DNA of 64,000 nt, from positions 806,001 through 870,000 of the forward strand of contig JBAOKB010000020.1 in assembly GCA_037044905.1 (NCBI GenBank), read 5' to 3'. The notes below the pieces were generated by a model that was given only the letters and a program-made list of their open reading frames with translations, was not told the origin of the DNA and made no database searches. Below are positions 10,529-20,283 of the stretch, in pieces (position 1 is the stretch's first letter; each line of letters starts with the position of its first letter). A program made the translations under genes and the position numbers. Source of the DNA: Hortaea werneckii (taxonomy: Eukaryota; Ascomycota; Dothideomycetes; Mycosphaerellales; Teratosphaeriaceae).

Positions 10529-13292
10529 TTAAGCCTCAACACCCACCTCCTGGTGCTGGTTGCCCCTCCCACCGCCTCTCCTGTTCCTGACAGCACCTGG
10601 CTTGCTCAGGGTGTACTTGGCGAAGGCCCGCGCCAGCGCCTTCTTACAGCTGACCTTCTGACTGCCGACGAAGCTATCAACCGCCACGGCAATGGCGCGG
10701 TCAATATCGCTGCTGTTGCAGTATTCTGACAGCCGCATCTTGGCAAAGGACTCCGAGATACGGAGGATGGACTCCAAGTGACGAACCTAGATATGTTTGA
10801 TCAGTGAAAGTCTCGAAAGTATGTTAGGGGGTGGATGGAACGTACAGTGATAGGGTATGCACCGGTAGCAAGTGACTCGCGGCGCATGTCCGCAAAGAGA
10901 CGGGCGATCTTGTCCTGGTCAATTTGGTATAGTTTTGGCCTGCAGTGCTCTCGAGCGTAGAGGATGTATTTCCTCAGCAGCTCTTGCGGGATCTCCGTTT
11001 TGGGACCGGCAGTAGCGGCCTGGTTTTCTCCATCGACGTCCATCCCCGATTCATTCGCAGCGGTGGTCTGGGTTTGCGAGCCTAGTGCGCTGCTCATGAC
11101 GGGATGAGCCCTGCCGTGCGAGTTGACAACAAAGGAAGCCAGGCGCTCGTCTTCAGCAGGGTCGACAGTGTCTCGTACTACGCACAAGATGTCGAAACGG
11201 GACAGGATAGGCTCAGTGAGCTCGACATTCTGACTGAAAGGTACAGTGCCGTTGTACCTACCGCCAATTGGGTTGGCAGCGGCGATGACGGCACAACGGG
11301 CTTGCAGAGTAGTCACGATTCCTGCCTTGGAGATGGAAATTGTCTGCTGCTCCATGGCTTCGTGGATGGATGTACGGTCCTGATCGTTCATCTTGTCAAA
11401 CTCGTCAATCAAGCACACACCCTTGTCTGCAAGCACAAGAGCACCACCTTCGAGGGTCCACTCTGCGGTCATTGGATCTCTTCGGACGGATGCTGTTAAA
11501 CCGACTGCAGATGCACCTTGTCCAGTTGCAAATACGGCACGATGAGCGGTATTCTCAATGTACTTTAGCACTTGGGACTTTGCTGTACCAGGATCACCAA
11601 GAAGCAGTACGTTGATGTCACCACGGATGCTGTGCTTGCCCTGAGCTTCCTTGCTCACACCGCCGAACAGCGAGAGTGCGACGGCTGTCTTGATGTCCTC
11701 GTGGCCGTAAATGGAAGGCGCCATAGAGCTGATGAGCTTGTCAATGATCTTTGGATCCTTGGACAGCTGGCGAATCTCTCTTTCGTCTGCCTCAGTCAGA
11801 CGGAAGCCAGCAAGCTGATCATGAGATTTCACAACGTGGTTCGCCTCTAAGATCGTTGCAAATACCGGGAATCCATTCTTGTTGTTGAGCTGTGCGTCGT
11901 AGTTGTTGCGGTAAATGCCAGTCACTTCAACTTCCTCACCCGGCTTGGCGGAGTCAATGAGGTCCCAGAGCAGAATGACCTCCCTGTGTCTCGGCAGGCG
12001 ACCAGCTGGCACGGTACCAGGAGACTCCTGCAGTGTGAGCTTCTGGTAATTGCGGTAGACTGTCTTTTCTGAGTTGACAGTGAAAGGGCCGCGTGATTGG
12101 CAATTTTGGCAGTAGCTGATCTTGATCTCTTGTTGACTGTCTTGCGGGAAAGGACCAAGCGTTATGCCACACTTTGTGCAGTCGAACTTGACGTATTTCA
12201 GCTGAGGGAAGACACCGGTCCTCCGGGTCACCACGCCAGATACGCGTAGTAAGCAGTTCAGGTGCGACTGGCGGAGTTGGCGCAGGGTGTATGATACTGG
12301 CAGATCCGTAATGCGTACGTGCAGCTCGGAATGAATGCGCTCGTAGTCGGGATAGTGGTATAGCGTGACGTCCAGTGCCACCGCATCGAATATAGGCAGG
12401 ATCTCACTTGGCACATTGACCAAGAAGTACGCAAGCGTAGGCTTAGACTCCGATAAGTGGTCCCAGCACACCTCCAAGCTCTCACTGTTGATTTCACCTA
12501 GAGTTCGAATTCGCAAGCCGTAGACGGAGGTACCGGTGGCGTCAGTGTATTCGGTAAGGAAGCTCTTGAATTCTCTCGCAATCGTCCTGTGCACAGCCGG
12601 CTGTGCAACCCAATCCGTCAAACTCGCAGCCTTCACATCGGCCAAGGACTCGAGGGAGAGCTCTTCGTTCATGATGTCCTCAGCCATGACTTCATCCTCG
12701 ACGTCTTCGTCGAATCTGTGTCGCCGTCTTCGTGGCTGTCTCGTTAGATCCATAACATCTTCTTCACCTTCATCAGGCAGGAAGGCTGCGGGCATGTTCC
12801 TCTGCCTAGCCAGTTCACGGTCTCGTCGGTTCAAGCGTGCCTCCAGCTGTCTGCGCTGAGCTAGATCCATGTCGTCGTACTCGCCTTCGTCGTCGATATC
12901 TCTGCCCCCGTAGTTTCGGTCCGCCGTCCTGTCATAATCCCGATCGTAGTTGTCGCCAAAGAGATCGATTCCCGCTTCGTCCTCGGCCATTTCTTCTGCG
13001 TCGTCAATGTCTTGAATCAAATCGTCTTCAGGGTCGAGGTTGTCATCCTCGTCCATGTCCTCGTCTTGTGGGAAGACAGGAGGAGACGAGGCAGGCGCTA
13101 TAAGAAGTCTATCAGCCTTCCGTATCTTTGCAATAGTATTCCGCTGCCACACTTACGGCTACTGGGCGGGGCAACGCCCGAAGAAGGCATGTCGTCTTCA
13201 GCATCCCTTCCACGCTTCCTGCCTCCGCCGCTGCCGCCAGGAACACGACCACGGTTTGCAGCCGACATATTGGATCGCAGAGGTGAGCTCAT
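10529..13292 (-). CDS. MCM2: DNA replication licensing factor MCM2
   Basis: Three exons, 13157-13292, 10846-13097 and 10529-10786, with 59-bp introns, encode 881 residues. MCM2 is one subunit of the hexameric MCM2-7 helicase loaded at origins in G1. The N-terminus is an acidic, low-complexity tail (EDDLIQDIDDAEEMAEDE type) as in other Mcm2 proteins, where it binds histones and is phosphorylated by DDK (family knowledge). Next come an OB region with the zinc finger CTKC..CQNC, the Walker A motif GDPGTAKSQ, the Walker B motif CLIDEFDKM and the arginine finger SRFD. The second intron splits GAYPIT|VRHLESILRIS, a perfectly conserved MCM block. I chose ATG 13290-13292 because the open frame above it has no ATG. 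The length agrees with yeast Mcm2 (868). It is divergent from the UBR7-like gene. Confidence 0.97.
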
Positions 13293-13631
13293 TACATGCG
13301 CCAAATAGGGTTGTCGTTGTCAATGTGCGGGTGGGCGCAATGGTGGGGTGGAGGAGGGTCAAGGTTGGAGGCCGATCAGGAGGGGATGTGGGAGCAGAAG
13401 CAGAAAGCGGAGGACGCGAACGCGACACCAACTCGTGGGACGCGTTAATTGAAAGGCCCGTGCGCTGTACGTACTATACGCCCGTCGAGTCGCGACCATC
13501 CATCACATCATTACAATGATTACCATCCCGGGTGTGCACCTCCGAAGTAGCAGGACTAAAGAGCATTCACTGCTCTTCGCCACTTGGGAATTTCAATAAC
13601 GACTGCACGTGATCCGACCCATCTTCCCACC
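13293..13631. promoter_or_regulatory. Shared divergent promoter, MCM2 / UBR7-like gene
   Basis: 339 bp lie between divergent start codons. I could not point to a clear TATA box. Two ACGCGT-like MCB words, which are G1/S elements in yeast, would be expected for MCM2. A GGGACGCGTTAA word at about 13437-13448 contains ACGCGT and fits that expectation. Confidence 0.5.
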
Positions 13632-15197
13632 ATGGACGACCAATCCAACACTGTCAGCATACCCAAACGAACCAACTCCATGTCGCAAGCATCCGAGACG
13701 TCCCACACAGCCCAGGACTATATCGCGTCTCAACTGCGCTTGGAAGCTGATGCGCGCGAAGCCCTCCCATATCAGTTCGATACTTGTACGCGGCCATTAG
13801 GACCACTGCGGCAATCCGTTTTTGCCTGCTTGACTTGCACTCCCCCGCCAGCTTCAAAGTATCAGCAGTTCACGCCGGCGGGTCTATGCTACAGTTGCAG
13901 CATCAGTTGTCATGGCGAGCACAACCTGGTTGAGCTCTTCACCAAGAGAGACTTTGAATGCGATTGCGGCACTACGCGGCTAAGCAGTTCAGAGACACCC
14001 TGCAGTCTCCGCCAAAATCCATCAACTGGCAACAAGGGAGGCGTCACGAACGAGGAGCCAAGGAAAGCCAATCGATACAATCAGAATTACGAGGGTAAAT
14101 TCTGCGGCTGTGGCGACGAATATGATCCCGAAAAGGAGAAGGGGACCATGTTCCAATGCTTGGGACTCGGCACGGTGGAGGACGGCGGCTGTGGAGAGGA
14201 TTGGTGGCATCCAGAGTGCCTTATGGGTCTACCAAGAAATCAGACAAGTTCGATTGCGCCAGGCAAAGCCGAGGTCAATGGCGGCCTGGAGACATTGAAG
14301 GAGGAGCAAGAAACGAACAACGAACATCAGGGGGCAAACGGAGCAACCGAGGAGCCGCAAGTGGAAGACCCTCCACTCCCTTCAGGGTTTCCTGACGAAG
14401 ATGCATTTGACCATCTGATCTGCTACAAATGTGTCAATGCATTCCCTTGGATCAAGCAGTACGCTGGGACGCCGGGCTTCCTACCCGCGATACCTGCTAA
14501 GCCTACGTCCAACCCATCAAATGGCGCCAAAGCTGAGGACGAACCTGCCACAACGTCTTCTGAACAACCCGATACCAAGAAACGCAAAGCAGAAGACGAA
14601 GCAGAGCCCTCAGTAGACAGTCTTAAGAAGGCAAAATCAGAGCCAGAGTCGACAGATGGATCCTCCACAACCGTCAACCCAACCACCTCTCACGATGCTC
14701 CCGCAGCGCTTCACACAACTCTACCCTCTGGCCCATCAGGGCCGATCAATCTGTTCCTCACGGAAGACTTCCGCAACCATTTCTGCCGATGCTCAGCTTG
14801 CTTCCCACAGCTCGCCAAGCACAAACAACTCCTGGAAGAAGAGGACTCCTACGAACCGCCCATGTCTGAATCCGACGCCGCTGAAGACGGCAACGCGAGC
14901 CTGGCCGATCGTCGATCAGTAGGGTCCGGGTCACTGCTGGAGCGGGGGGAGGCCGCGCTTTCGTCCATGGACAGGGTTAGGGCCATCGAGGGCGTGATGG
15001 CGTACAACCATGTGCGTGATAAGGTGAAGGCATTCTTGCAGCCGTTCGCGGAGAGCGGACAGGCCGTGAGCGCGGAAGAGGTCAAGGCTTATTTTGCTAA
15101 GCTGAGAGGTGACGAGACGGAGCAGGGGCAGACGGGTAATGGTGCGGGGGGCAGTGGGGCGGAACAGGATCATCGGAGGGAGCAGGGGGGTTGTTAA
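13632..15197 (+). CDS. UBR7/Mlo2-like protein with UBR box and PHD-type finger
   Basis: A single exon of 521 residues starts at ATG 13632, which sits in a good context (CCCACCATGG). The Cys/His-rich UBR-box region spans about residues 50-130 (FDTCTRPLG, FACLTCTPP, GLCYSCSISCHGEH, DFECDCGTTR). A PHD-like finger follows at about 155-205 and 275-285 (KFCGCGDEYDPEKEKGTMFQC, CGEDWWHPECL, LICYKCVNAFPW). This is the UBR7 order, and S. pombe Mlo2 is of this type. UBR-box proteins bind N-terminal degrons, and mammalian UBR7 has been reported as an E3 acting on histone H2B; whether the fungal protein does so is unknown. Two charged, low-complexity inserts lie between the PHD halves and before the C-terminus. 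A further Cys pair occurs at NHFCRCSACFPQ. Confidence 0.85.
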   Translation: MDDQSNTVSIPKRTNSMSQASETSHTAQDYIASQLRLEADAREALPYQFDTCTRPLGPLRQSVFACLTCTPPPASKYQQFTPAGLCYSCSISCHGEHNLVELFTKRDFECDCGTTRLSSSETPCSLRQNPSTGNKGGVTNEEPRKANRYNQNYEGKFCGCGDEYDPEKEKGTMFQCLGLGTVEDGGCGEDWWHPECLMGLPRNQTSSIAPGKAEVNGGLETLKEEQETNNEHQGANGATEEPQVEDPPLPSGFPDEDAFDHLICYKCVNAFPWIKQYAGTPGFLPAIPAKPTSNPSNGAKAEDEPATTSSEQPDTKKRKAEDEAEPSVDSLKKAKSEPESTDGSSTTVNPTTSHDAPAALHTTLPSGPSGPINLFLTEDFRNHFCRCSACFPQLAKHKQLLEEEDSYEPPMSESDAAEDGNASLADRRSVGSGSLLERGEAALSSMDRVRAIEGVMAYNHVRDKVKAFLQPFAESGQAVSAEEVKAYFAKLRGDETEQGQTGNGAGGSGAEQDHRREQGGC

Positions 15198-16238
15198 GGC
15201 GACGATGGCGCATTCGCCGATGGTTTCTTGTTCAAGATTGTATTATACCACAGCACATTCCTTCTGCGAAAGAAGACGAAGTATGACTAGGACCTTATTG
15301 ACGAGTATGCATGTCGAGGCTACTTGTACATTCATGTAATACTACATACTCATCTGCCGATTACGTTGAAAGACGTCGTGAACAGATCTCTTCCTTCTCA
15401 TTGATCTCCGTGAATCCCTATACCCAGCCACTGCCCGCTGAAAACTTTTAATGATATATGACCGACGAAACCTGGGTCTTGTGCTTGAAAATCGAAACGA
15501 AAGAACTATGTTGCGACATCGTTAACACAGCCTCACGGTTCCGAGGTCCATGGTCGAAACAAAAACATCGGGAATTCATGAAGATTACAGATCATCACTA
15601 CGGTGGAGAGATCCCGCGTCTGAAGTTGACTGCGACTTGCTCTCATCCCAGGGCGTAAAAGCAGCCATATGCTTGTACTGATTATCCCTAGGGCCCAGGT
15701 CGCCAAGGTTGGTCAAAAAGGAGTGTGCACTGTGTTTTGGTTCCCGAGGAAGTATACAGCAAAGGGTTGGACTTGACGTCTTCCTTCTCGAGGCCAGCTC
15801 AAAGGGGATATTGGATAGGACCGTAGCAATCGATGGAGGTTGCACCCACTTCTCATACGAATTGAGATTCATATGGAATGCTAAAGCTCCCACGAAGGAG
15901 CGCCGTCTCTGGCCTTTCAGCAGAGCGCGATGTCTGGGGGGTTTTATGCATGGTCGAGTCTCGCCTCTTTGCGGCCGTGCAAGTGTCATCCGTGGCATGA
16001 GCTGGGTCGTCATCCCAGTGAATCGGGTTCGAGGCAACCACGCCTCCATCTGTAGCGTCAATTTCGTAAAATGCGGTAGGTGAATACAGGCGGCAATTAA
16101 CAGCTGTGCCCACTTATCAAGACCCGGGATCGGTCCGTGCGTGCTCGCGTGATGCCCCTTCATTGTTGACATTTGAACTCGGACTTCCTCGAGAAACAAC
16201 ACGAGCTGTCAATCCACAGTCTTCAAAAAATCTTCCGG
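15198..16238. other. 1-kb gap with overlapping long frames but no credible gene
   Basis: A minus-strand open frame (15585-16202) and a plus-strand frame (15709-16083) overlap, but neither begins with ATG in a sensible place or shows a domain. This may be 3'/5' flanking DNA or decayed coding sequence. Confidence 0.5.
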
Positions 16239-17252
16239 ATGCCACACACCTCGGCGGTTTCGAAGAATGGTGCAAGAGATCTTTCCAGCATGTTGAACGC
16301 GCCAATGTCCGAACAATCGACAGAAAGCAGTCGCTGTGGTGTCGAATCGACAGAGATGATGGCCAGCCAAAGTGACTCTCACTTCTTCGGAATCCCCCCT
16401 GAGATGCGCAATGCGATTTACCGCGAGCTCCTAACCTCACAGGGCGGAAGTCGATCTCCTAACATCCTGGCCGTCTGCAAACAAGCCAATGATGAAGCCG
16501 AGAGCATCCTATACGAAGAGAACAGCTTCGAAATGGCTATTCGGGGCTTCAGAGCATTGGGAAACAGGTGCCAAATCAAGGTTTTTTTCAACAATCGACA
16601 GGTTCGTCGTCTCAAGCAGAGCTTCACGTTGACGCAAACGCCCTGGCCCACTCTTCTGCTCAGGCTACCAAAGCTGGTCATCGTACTCGACTGTTATTTT
16701 CGCAGCCAGAATCGCCAAGGCGAGCCTCAGACGAACCTCGTCATCGCCCTCAACAAGATCCTTTACGATCTGTGGCAATTCCTTAGGGGCAGCACGAAGC
16801 TGAAGAACGTGACTATCAGGATCGTCGGAAATGCACGCCTGGTACATAACGAAGTCAGATGTCTCGAAATGCCATTCACCCAGGATTTCTCCAAAGATTG
16901 GGACTTTGAAAAATTTCCTGCCGACCGTATCATTATTGATTCGGTTAGCTACACTCCTCGTCATCCCACCGAGGGCTCCCTCAACTCTTTCAATGCTCTG
17001 GAACCTTATTACAAGCTGAGTCACGAGGCGAGATCACTTCTTGCAGAAGCGAGATCAAAGAATGATGCTGCAAAGCAAAAGGCTTGGTTCAAGACCCTGT
17101 CCAAGGTTCTGCTACAGGCCAGGAAGTTGTTGGACGGAAAGGATCCCCTGGGTCCAGCAACAAGTCGCAAGTTGGAAAGTTTGATCAAGGAGATGCAGGT
17201 GGCGACCACCGAGGGTGTGGTGTATGTGCAGGGTCTGACGACAGCAAGCTGA
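16239..17252 (+). CDS. 2EXR/F-box-like protein of unknown function
   Basis: A single exon of 337 residues runs from ATG 16239 (the upstream part of the frame has no ATG; 16290 and 16305 are alternative starts). Near the N-terminus is FFGIPPEMRNAIYRELLTSQ, followed by ILAVCKQANDEAESILYEEN. This is the pattern of the large 2EXR / F-box-like family in filamentous fungi (LPPELRN-IY-x-L then L-x-VC-xQ-x-EA-x-x-x-Y). The remainder is mixed alpha/beta with no catalytic motif that I recognise, and ends in a charged helical segment (LSHEARSLLAEARSKNDAAKQKA). The family is highly expanded and mostly uncharacterised, so I assign no function. It is bordered by gene-poor DNA on the left and converges with the AlkB gene on the right. 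Confidence 0.75.
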   Translation: MPHTSAVSKNGARDLSSMLNAPMSEQSTESSRCGVESTEMMASQSDSHFFGIPPEMRNAIYRELLTSQGGSRSPNILAVCKQANDEAESILYEENSFEMAIRGFRALGNRCQIKVFFNNRQVRRLKQSFTLTQTPWPTLLLRLPKLVIVLDCYFRSQNRQGEPQTNLVIALNKILYDLWQFLRGSTKLKNVTIRIVGNARLVHNEVRCLEMPFTQDFSKDWDFEKFPADRIIIDSVSYTPRHPTEGSLNSFNALEPYYKLSHEARSLLAEARSKNDAAKQKAWFKTLSKVLLQARKLLDGKDPLGPATSRKLESLIKEMQVATTEGVVYVQGLTTAS

Positions 17253-17603
17253 ATATGCAGAACAAGGCATGATTGCGACATCCTGAAGTAGCGAAGGTTG
17301 AAACCATGGACCTATGCATGGGCCTATAAACGCATAGATGTGGGAGAGAGGGTGTGTGTTTGGATGTGCATTCGGAATGTTATTTTTCCAGGATGTCGAG
17401 GGCGTGGCGTTCGGCAGGCTCGAGGCAAAATTTTATTGCACCCATTGCACGGGGTTAGGTGGAAGGCCTTTGGCTGTCTCAGCTTTCCCAAGCAATAAGA
17501 ACCAGACAGTCTTAAAAGAGCAGACAATCTTAAAAGAGCAGACAGTGACTTTCAATCCAAGACTTCAAGCTTGTAAGCATTCTCCCGTCTGTACAGATGG
17601 ACT
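17253..17603. other. Convergent intergenic region with an 18-bp tandem repeat
   Basis: This is the 3' flank of two converging genes. It contains two 18-bp units (17504-17521, 17522-17539) plus a partial third copy (17540-17546) of AGACARTCTTAAAAGAGC. Confidence 0.7.
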
Positions 17604-18953
17604 TCACCCTGCCGACCGCTCGCCGTCTGCTCCTTGGACTGAAGGTAAATTGGCGTTACCCTTATACCCGTTGGCCCATGGCGGTCTACCATCCTCATCA
17701 AACTCCGCCCATGAGAAATACGAGCATCCCTTCTGACCTGGCGTATAGCCTGAATGGCACATCCACATGTATCGACCTCTCGTCGCCGCGCGCTTCTGCA
17801 CGCATCGTAGCACAGCCGGTATGTCGCACTTGCATTTCGGCGTGTATTTCGGATGCAGATAGTCTTTGTAGCAGCGATACGTGACGTTGAGACGCTTGTT
17901 TCCGGCGACTGGATGCGGGTCGATGGTTTGCGCTGGAGCAATCGAATGCTTCCATTCTTCTTGCATCTCAGCATGCATGATGAGGAGGCTGTTGTGTGGG
18001 AGATGAATTGCTATCTGACCCTGAGCATCCGCTGATGAATCGTCCACTTGCGGCACAATCTTTCGAACTCGAAAGTCGCGAGCCACTCCTAAGCTCAGGC
18101 TGCCGATGACAGCCCTTGGTCCCAGATACGTCAGTTGATCGGAGTGATAGCCGACGCTCTCCTTAGCACCGTCGTAACAATTGACAAAGGAAGCATTAGG
18201 TTGCCATACATCAGGACTTTGGAACTTAAGCTTCTCACCCCTAGGATAGAAGTCCTGGATGCGGCGTTCGATCTCCCGGTTGACAGCAGTCTGAACTTTG
18301 CTGGAGATCTTGAGCATTTCTGGACGTGTCTGCGTCACGTCCGAAATATAGCTACCATTGTAGACGTACTCGGTCCTTTGAGCAGCCGCCTCGTCTGAAC
18401 TATCAACGTAAAATTTCATAGTGTGAGGAGATTCGACAGTACGGTCGAAGAGCTGGAACGTCTCCTTTCTGAAGCCTGGTACTTCCCCCAGTAGCTCTCT
18501 GAGAAGGGCATCCGCTTCGGAGGAGGTTAGGAAATTGTGCACTATTGAGCAGGGGGTATGTGCTTCGATGTCCTCTGGCGAATAAAGATGCAGAGTCTTT
18601 CCTTTCTTCGTTAAAGGTTTGAAGTTGGAACTCGACTTAGTGCTCTCAAGGTTCGGTCTGGCGAAAGCTGACAAAGAGGATTGATAGCTGGTAACTCCAA
18701 GGCGTTTTCGGGGCGATGTCGTCCGGTTGGGCGCTGACAAGGCTTCAGAGGCCTGCTCAACCGATCCATCATAGGCCAACAAGTAATCCAACAATACATC
18801 CGGGGTCCTGTCGGTATGTAGAGACGCTAAGACAGCAATCTTGAAGTCGGTTGATTCTCCATCGTTGTCCTCGTTCTCGTCTTCTCTCGTCGCGGCTGGA
18901 GCCTCAGTAGTATGGTCCAGCTTTCGCCTCTTTGATGCAAAGAACATCTCCAT
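17604..18953 (-). CDS. CUE - AlkB dioxygenase - GRF zinc finger fusion (nucleic-acid dealkylase)
   Basis: A single exon of 449 residues starts at ATG 18951-18953; MFF two codons later is an alternative start. About residues 36-73 form a CUE/UBA-like helix bundle (FKIAVLASLH..LLDYLLAYDGSVEQASEAL), which would bind ubiquitin. Residues about 130-365 form an AlkB-type Fe(II)/2-oxoglutarate dioxygenase with H270-x-D272, distal H336 and the family signature R354-L-N-V-T-Y-R360. The NASFVNCYDGAKESVGYHSDQ segment resembles ALKBH2/3-type DNA repair enzymes, which reverse N-alkyl lesions. Residues about 373-415 are a GRF zinc finger (CKC..AVLRCV..GRYMWMC..GCSYFSW), a single-stranded nucleic-acid binding module found in APE2, TOP3 and NEIL3. 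The architecture suggests a ubiquitin-recruited dealkylation repair enzyme acting on single-stranded DNA (inference). Confidence 0.9.
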   Translation of the reverse strand: MEMFFASKRRKLDHTTEAPAATREDENEDNDGESTDFKIAVLASLHTDRTPDVLLDYLLAYDGSVEQASEALSAPNRTTSPRKRLGVTSYQSSLSAFARPNLESTKSSSNFKPLTKKGKTLHLYSPEDIEAHTPCSIVHNFLTSSEADALLRELLGEVPGFRKETFQLFDRTVESPHTMKFYVDSSDEAAAQRTEYVYNGSYISDVTQTRPEMLKISSKVQTAVNREIERRIQDFYPRGEKLKFQSPDVWQPNASFVNCYDGAKESVGYHSDQLTYLGPRAVIGSLSLGVARDFRVRKIVPQVDDSSADAQGQIAIHLPHNSLLIMHAEMQEEWKHSIAPAQTIDPHPVAGNKRLNVTYRCYKDYLHPKYTPKCKCDIPAVLRCVQKRAATRGRYMWMCHSGYTPGQKGCSYFSWAEFDEDGRPPWANGYKGNANLPSVQGADGERSAG

Positions 18954-19210
18954 GACCTCCCCTTAGCTCCGTGAGCCGATGACCAGATCATGGTCAATTA
19001 CGACAGAAGATGATGCTCGCCACATGGACTGTCCCAAGTCGAAGCGCGCCTTCCTTGAGTTTCGGCTGGTCCCGTCAAACCGTGTGACTCCAACATTTTG
19101 GAGTCATCCCAGCTCGGAGCCATCCCAATAAATTGTCTGGGAGAACCACAGCCCTGCGCTCTCTCAGAACTTGACGAATTGGAGAAGTACTTCCCTTTCT
19201 CTTTTCCAAG
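18954..19210. promoter_or_regulatory. Shared divergent promoter, AlkB fusion / GNAT gene
   Basis: 257 bp lie between divergent ATGs. It contains a short repeated word, GGAGTCATCCCA / GAGCCATCCCA, at about 19100-19126. Confidence 0.5.
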
Positions 19211-19948
19211 ATGGAGGATGGATCCGACACATTATGCGTACCACCATATCACGAGATTCTCACGCCACGTCTTCGTCTGCGAACAGTCTACGTTTCTGAC
19301 GCGGAAGCCTTATTGCCTATGCTCCAGCAGACGGAAGTGATGCGATGGATGAGAAACGGGCAAGCACTCCCGTCATTGGCGACAGCGGAACGATGGGTCA
19401 AGGATCGTGCCCTCGGCGCAGATGTATTCAACTTCGCCATTGAGCTTAGGCATGATCAAGCGGAGGGGAGTCATGAGAAGCCAACGATCATAGGCATTAT
19501 GGGTAGCTTTCACTGGCCGAGGATAGGGTACATGATCAATGCAGGTATAGAGCTGTCTTCTTTCATTTTCTTTGTTTCACATTCCTTAGTTAAGGTAAGT
19601 AACAAGCGAGTAGACTACGGCGGCAAAGGCTACGCTACAGAAGCACTTGGTGCTCTGGTCCCTGAGCTCTTCTCTCGTATGCCCACCGTATCTCCTTCCA
19701 CGCAGTCCCTCGGATATGATTACATTGAGGCTCTTACAGACTCTGAGAACATCGCTTCACAGAAGGTGTTGCAGAAATGCGGGTTTACCCTCTGTGAGAC
19801 ATGCTCTCAAAACTTCGAACACCCCCTTCTTGGACTTCGTGACACTGCAGTGTTTCGCATTGCGCGGCCTTCAAAGACCTTAGAGGATCTTGGTCTGATA
19901 TCTCAAGGAGAGTGCGGAGGAGATGATTTTGTGCCGCCAATTCAATGA
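19211..19948 (+). CDS. GNAT N-acetyltransferase (RimJ/RimL-like)
   Basis: Two exons are inferred, 19211-19544 and 19614-19948, with a 69-bp intron (GTATAG..TAG), giving 222 residues. The fold pattern is that of the RimL/Ats1-like family: ILTPRLRLRTVYVSDAEALLPML at the N-terminus, the acetyl-CoA binding loop DYGGKGYATEALGAL, and SENIASQKVLQKCGF near the C-terminus. These enzymes acetylate amino groups on proteins or small molecules, and the substrate here is unknown. The intron length is a multiple of three and the intron has no in-frame stop, so an unspliced reading stays open and inserts 23 hydrophobic residues just before the acetyl-CoA loop. Family conservation of GYMINADYGGKGYATEAL strongly favours splicing. 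Confidence 0.82.
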   Translation: MEDGSDTLCVPPYHEILTPRLRLRTVYVSDAEALLPMLQQTEVMRWMRNGQALPSLATAERWVKDRALGADVFNFAIELRHDQAEGSHEKPTIIGIMGSFHWPRIGYMINAGIELSSFIFFVSHSLVKVSNKRVDYGGKGYATEALGALVPELFSRMPTVSPSTQSLGYDYIEALTDSENIASQKVLQKCGFTLCETCSQNFEHPLLGLRDTAVFRIARPSKTLEDLGLISQGECGGDDFVPPIQ

Positions 19949-20283
19949 GATGCTCGCTCATTTGACCAACAAAAGACCAAGCGGCCTTCAAGGTCCCTCA
20001 AGCAGTACTATACCTTTGAGAACATGAAACAGAATTTAGAGAAAAGTCATCATTTGTGAAGCTCAGGTACATCGTCGAAGGTGACAAGTGCACCAGCGGC
20101 TCGCCAGGGAGCCCATGTCGCCATCACTTTTTTCGCTTCTCAACTCGTCAAAGAAAAGCTGGTCCCATAATAACACCGTCAAGTTGGCCGATAGCATCAG
20201 CCCTTCACATAGCCCTTGCCTTCGAAGGCCTCTTACGCCCAACGCCTTGCCTGAGAGTTCCTGTTGCCATGCAACGGCAGCTG
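19949..20283. other. Convergent intergenic region
   Basis: 3' flanks of the GNAT gene (+) and HRP1 (-). Nothing else seen. Confidence 0.6.
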
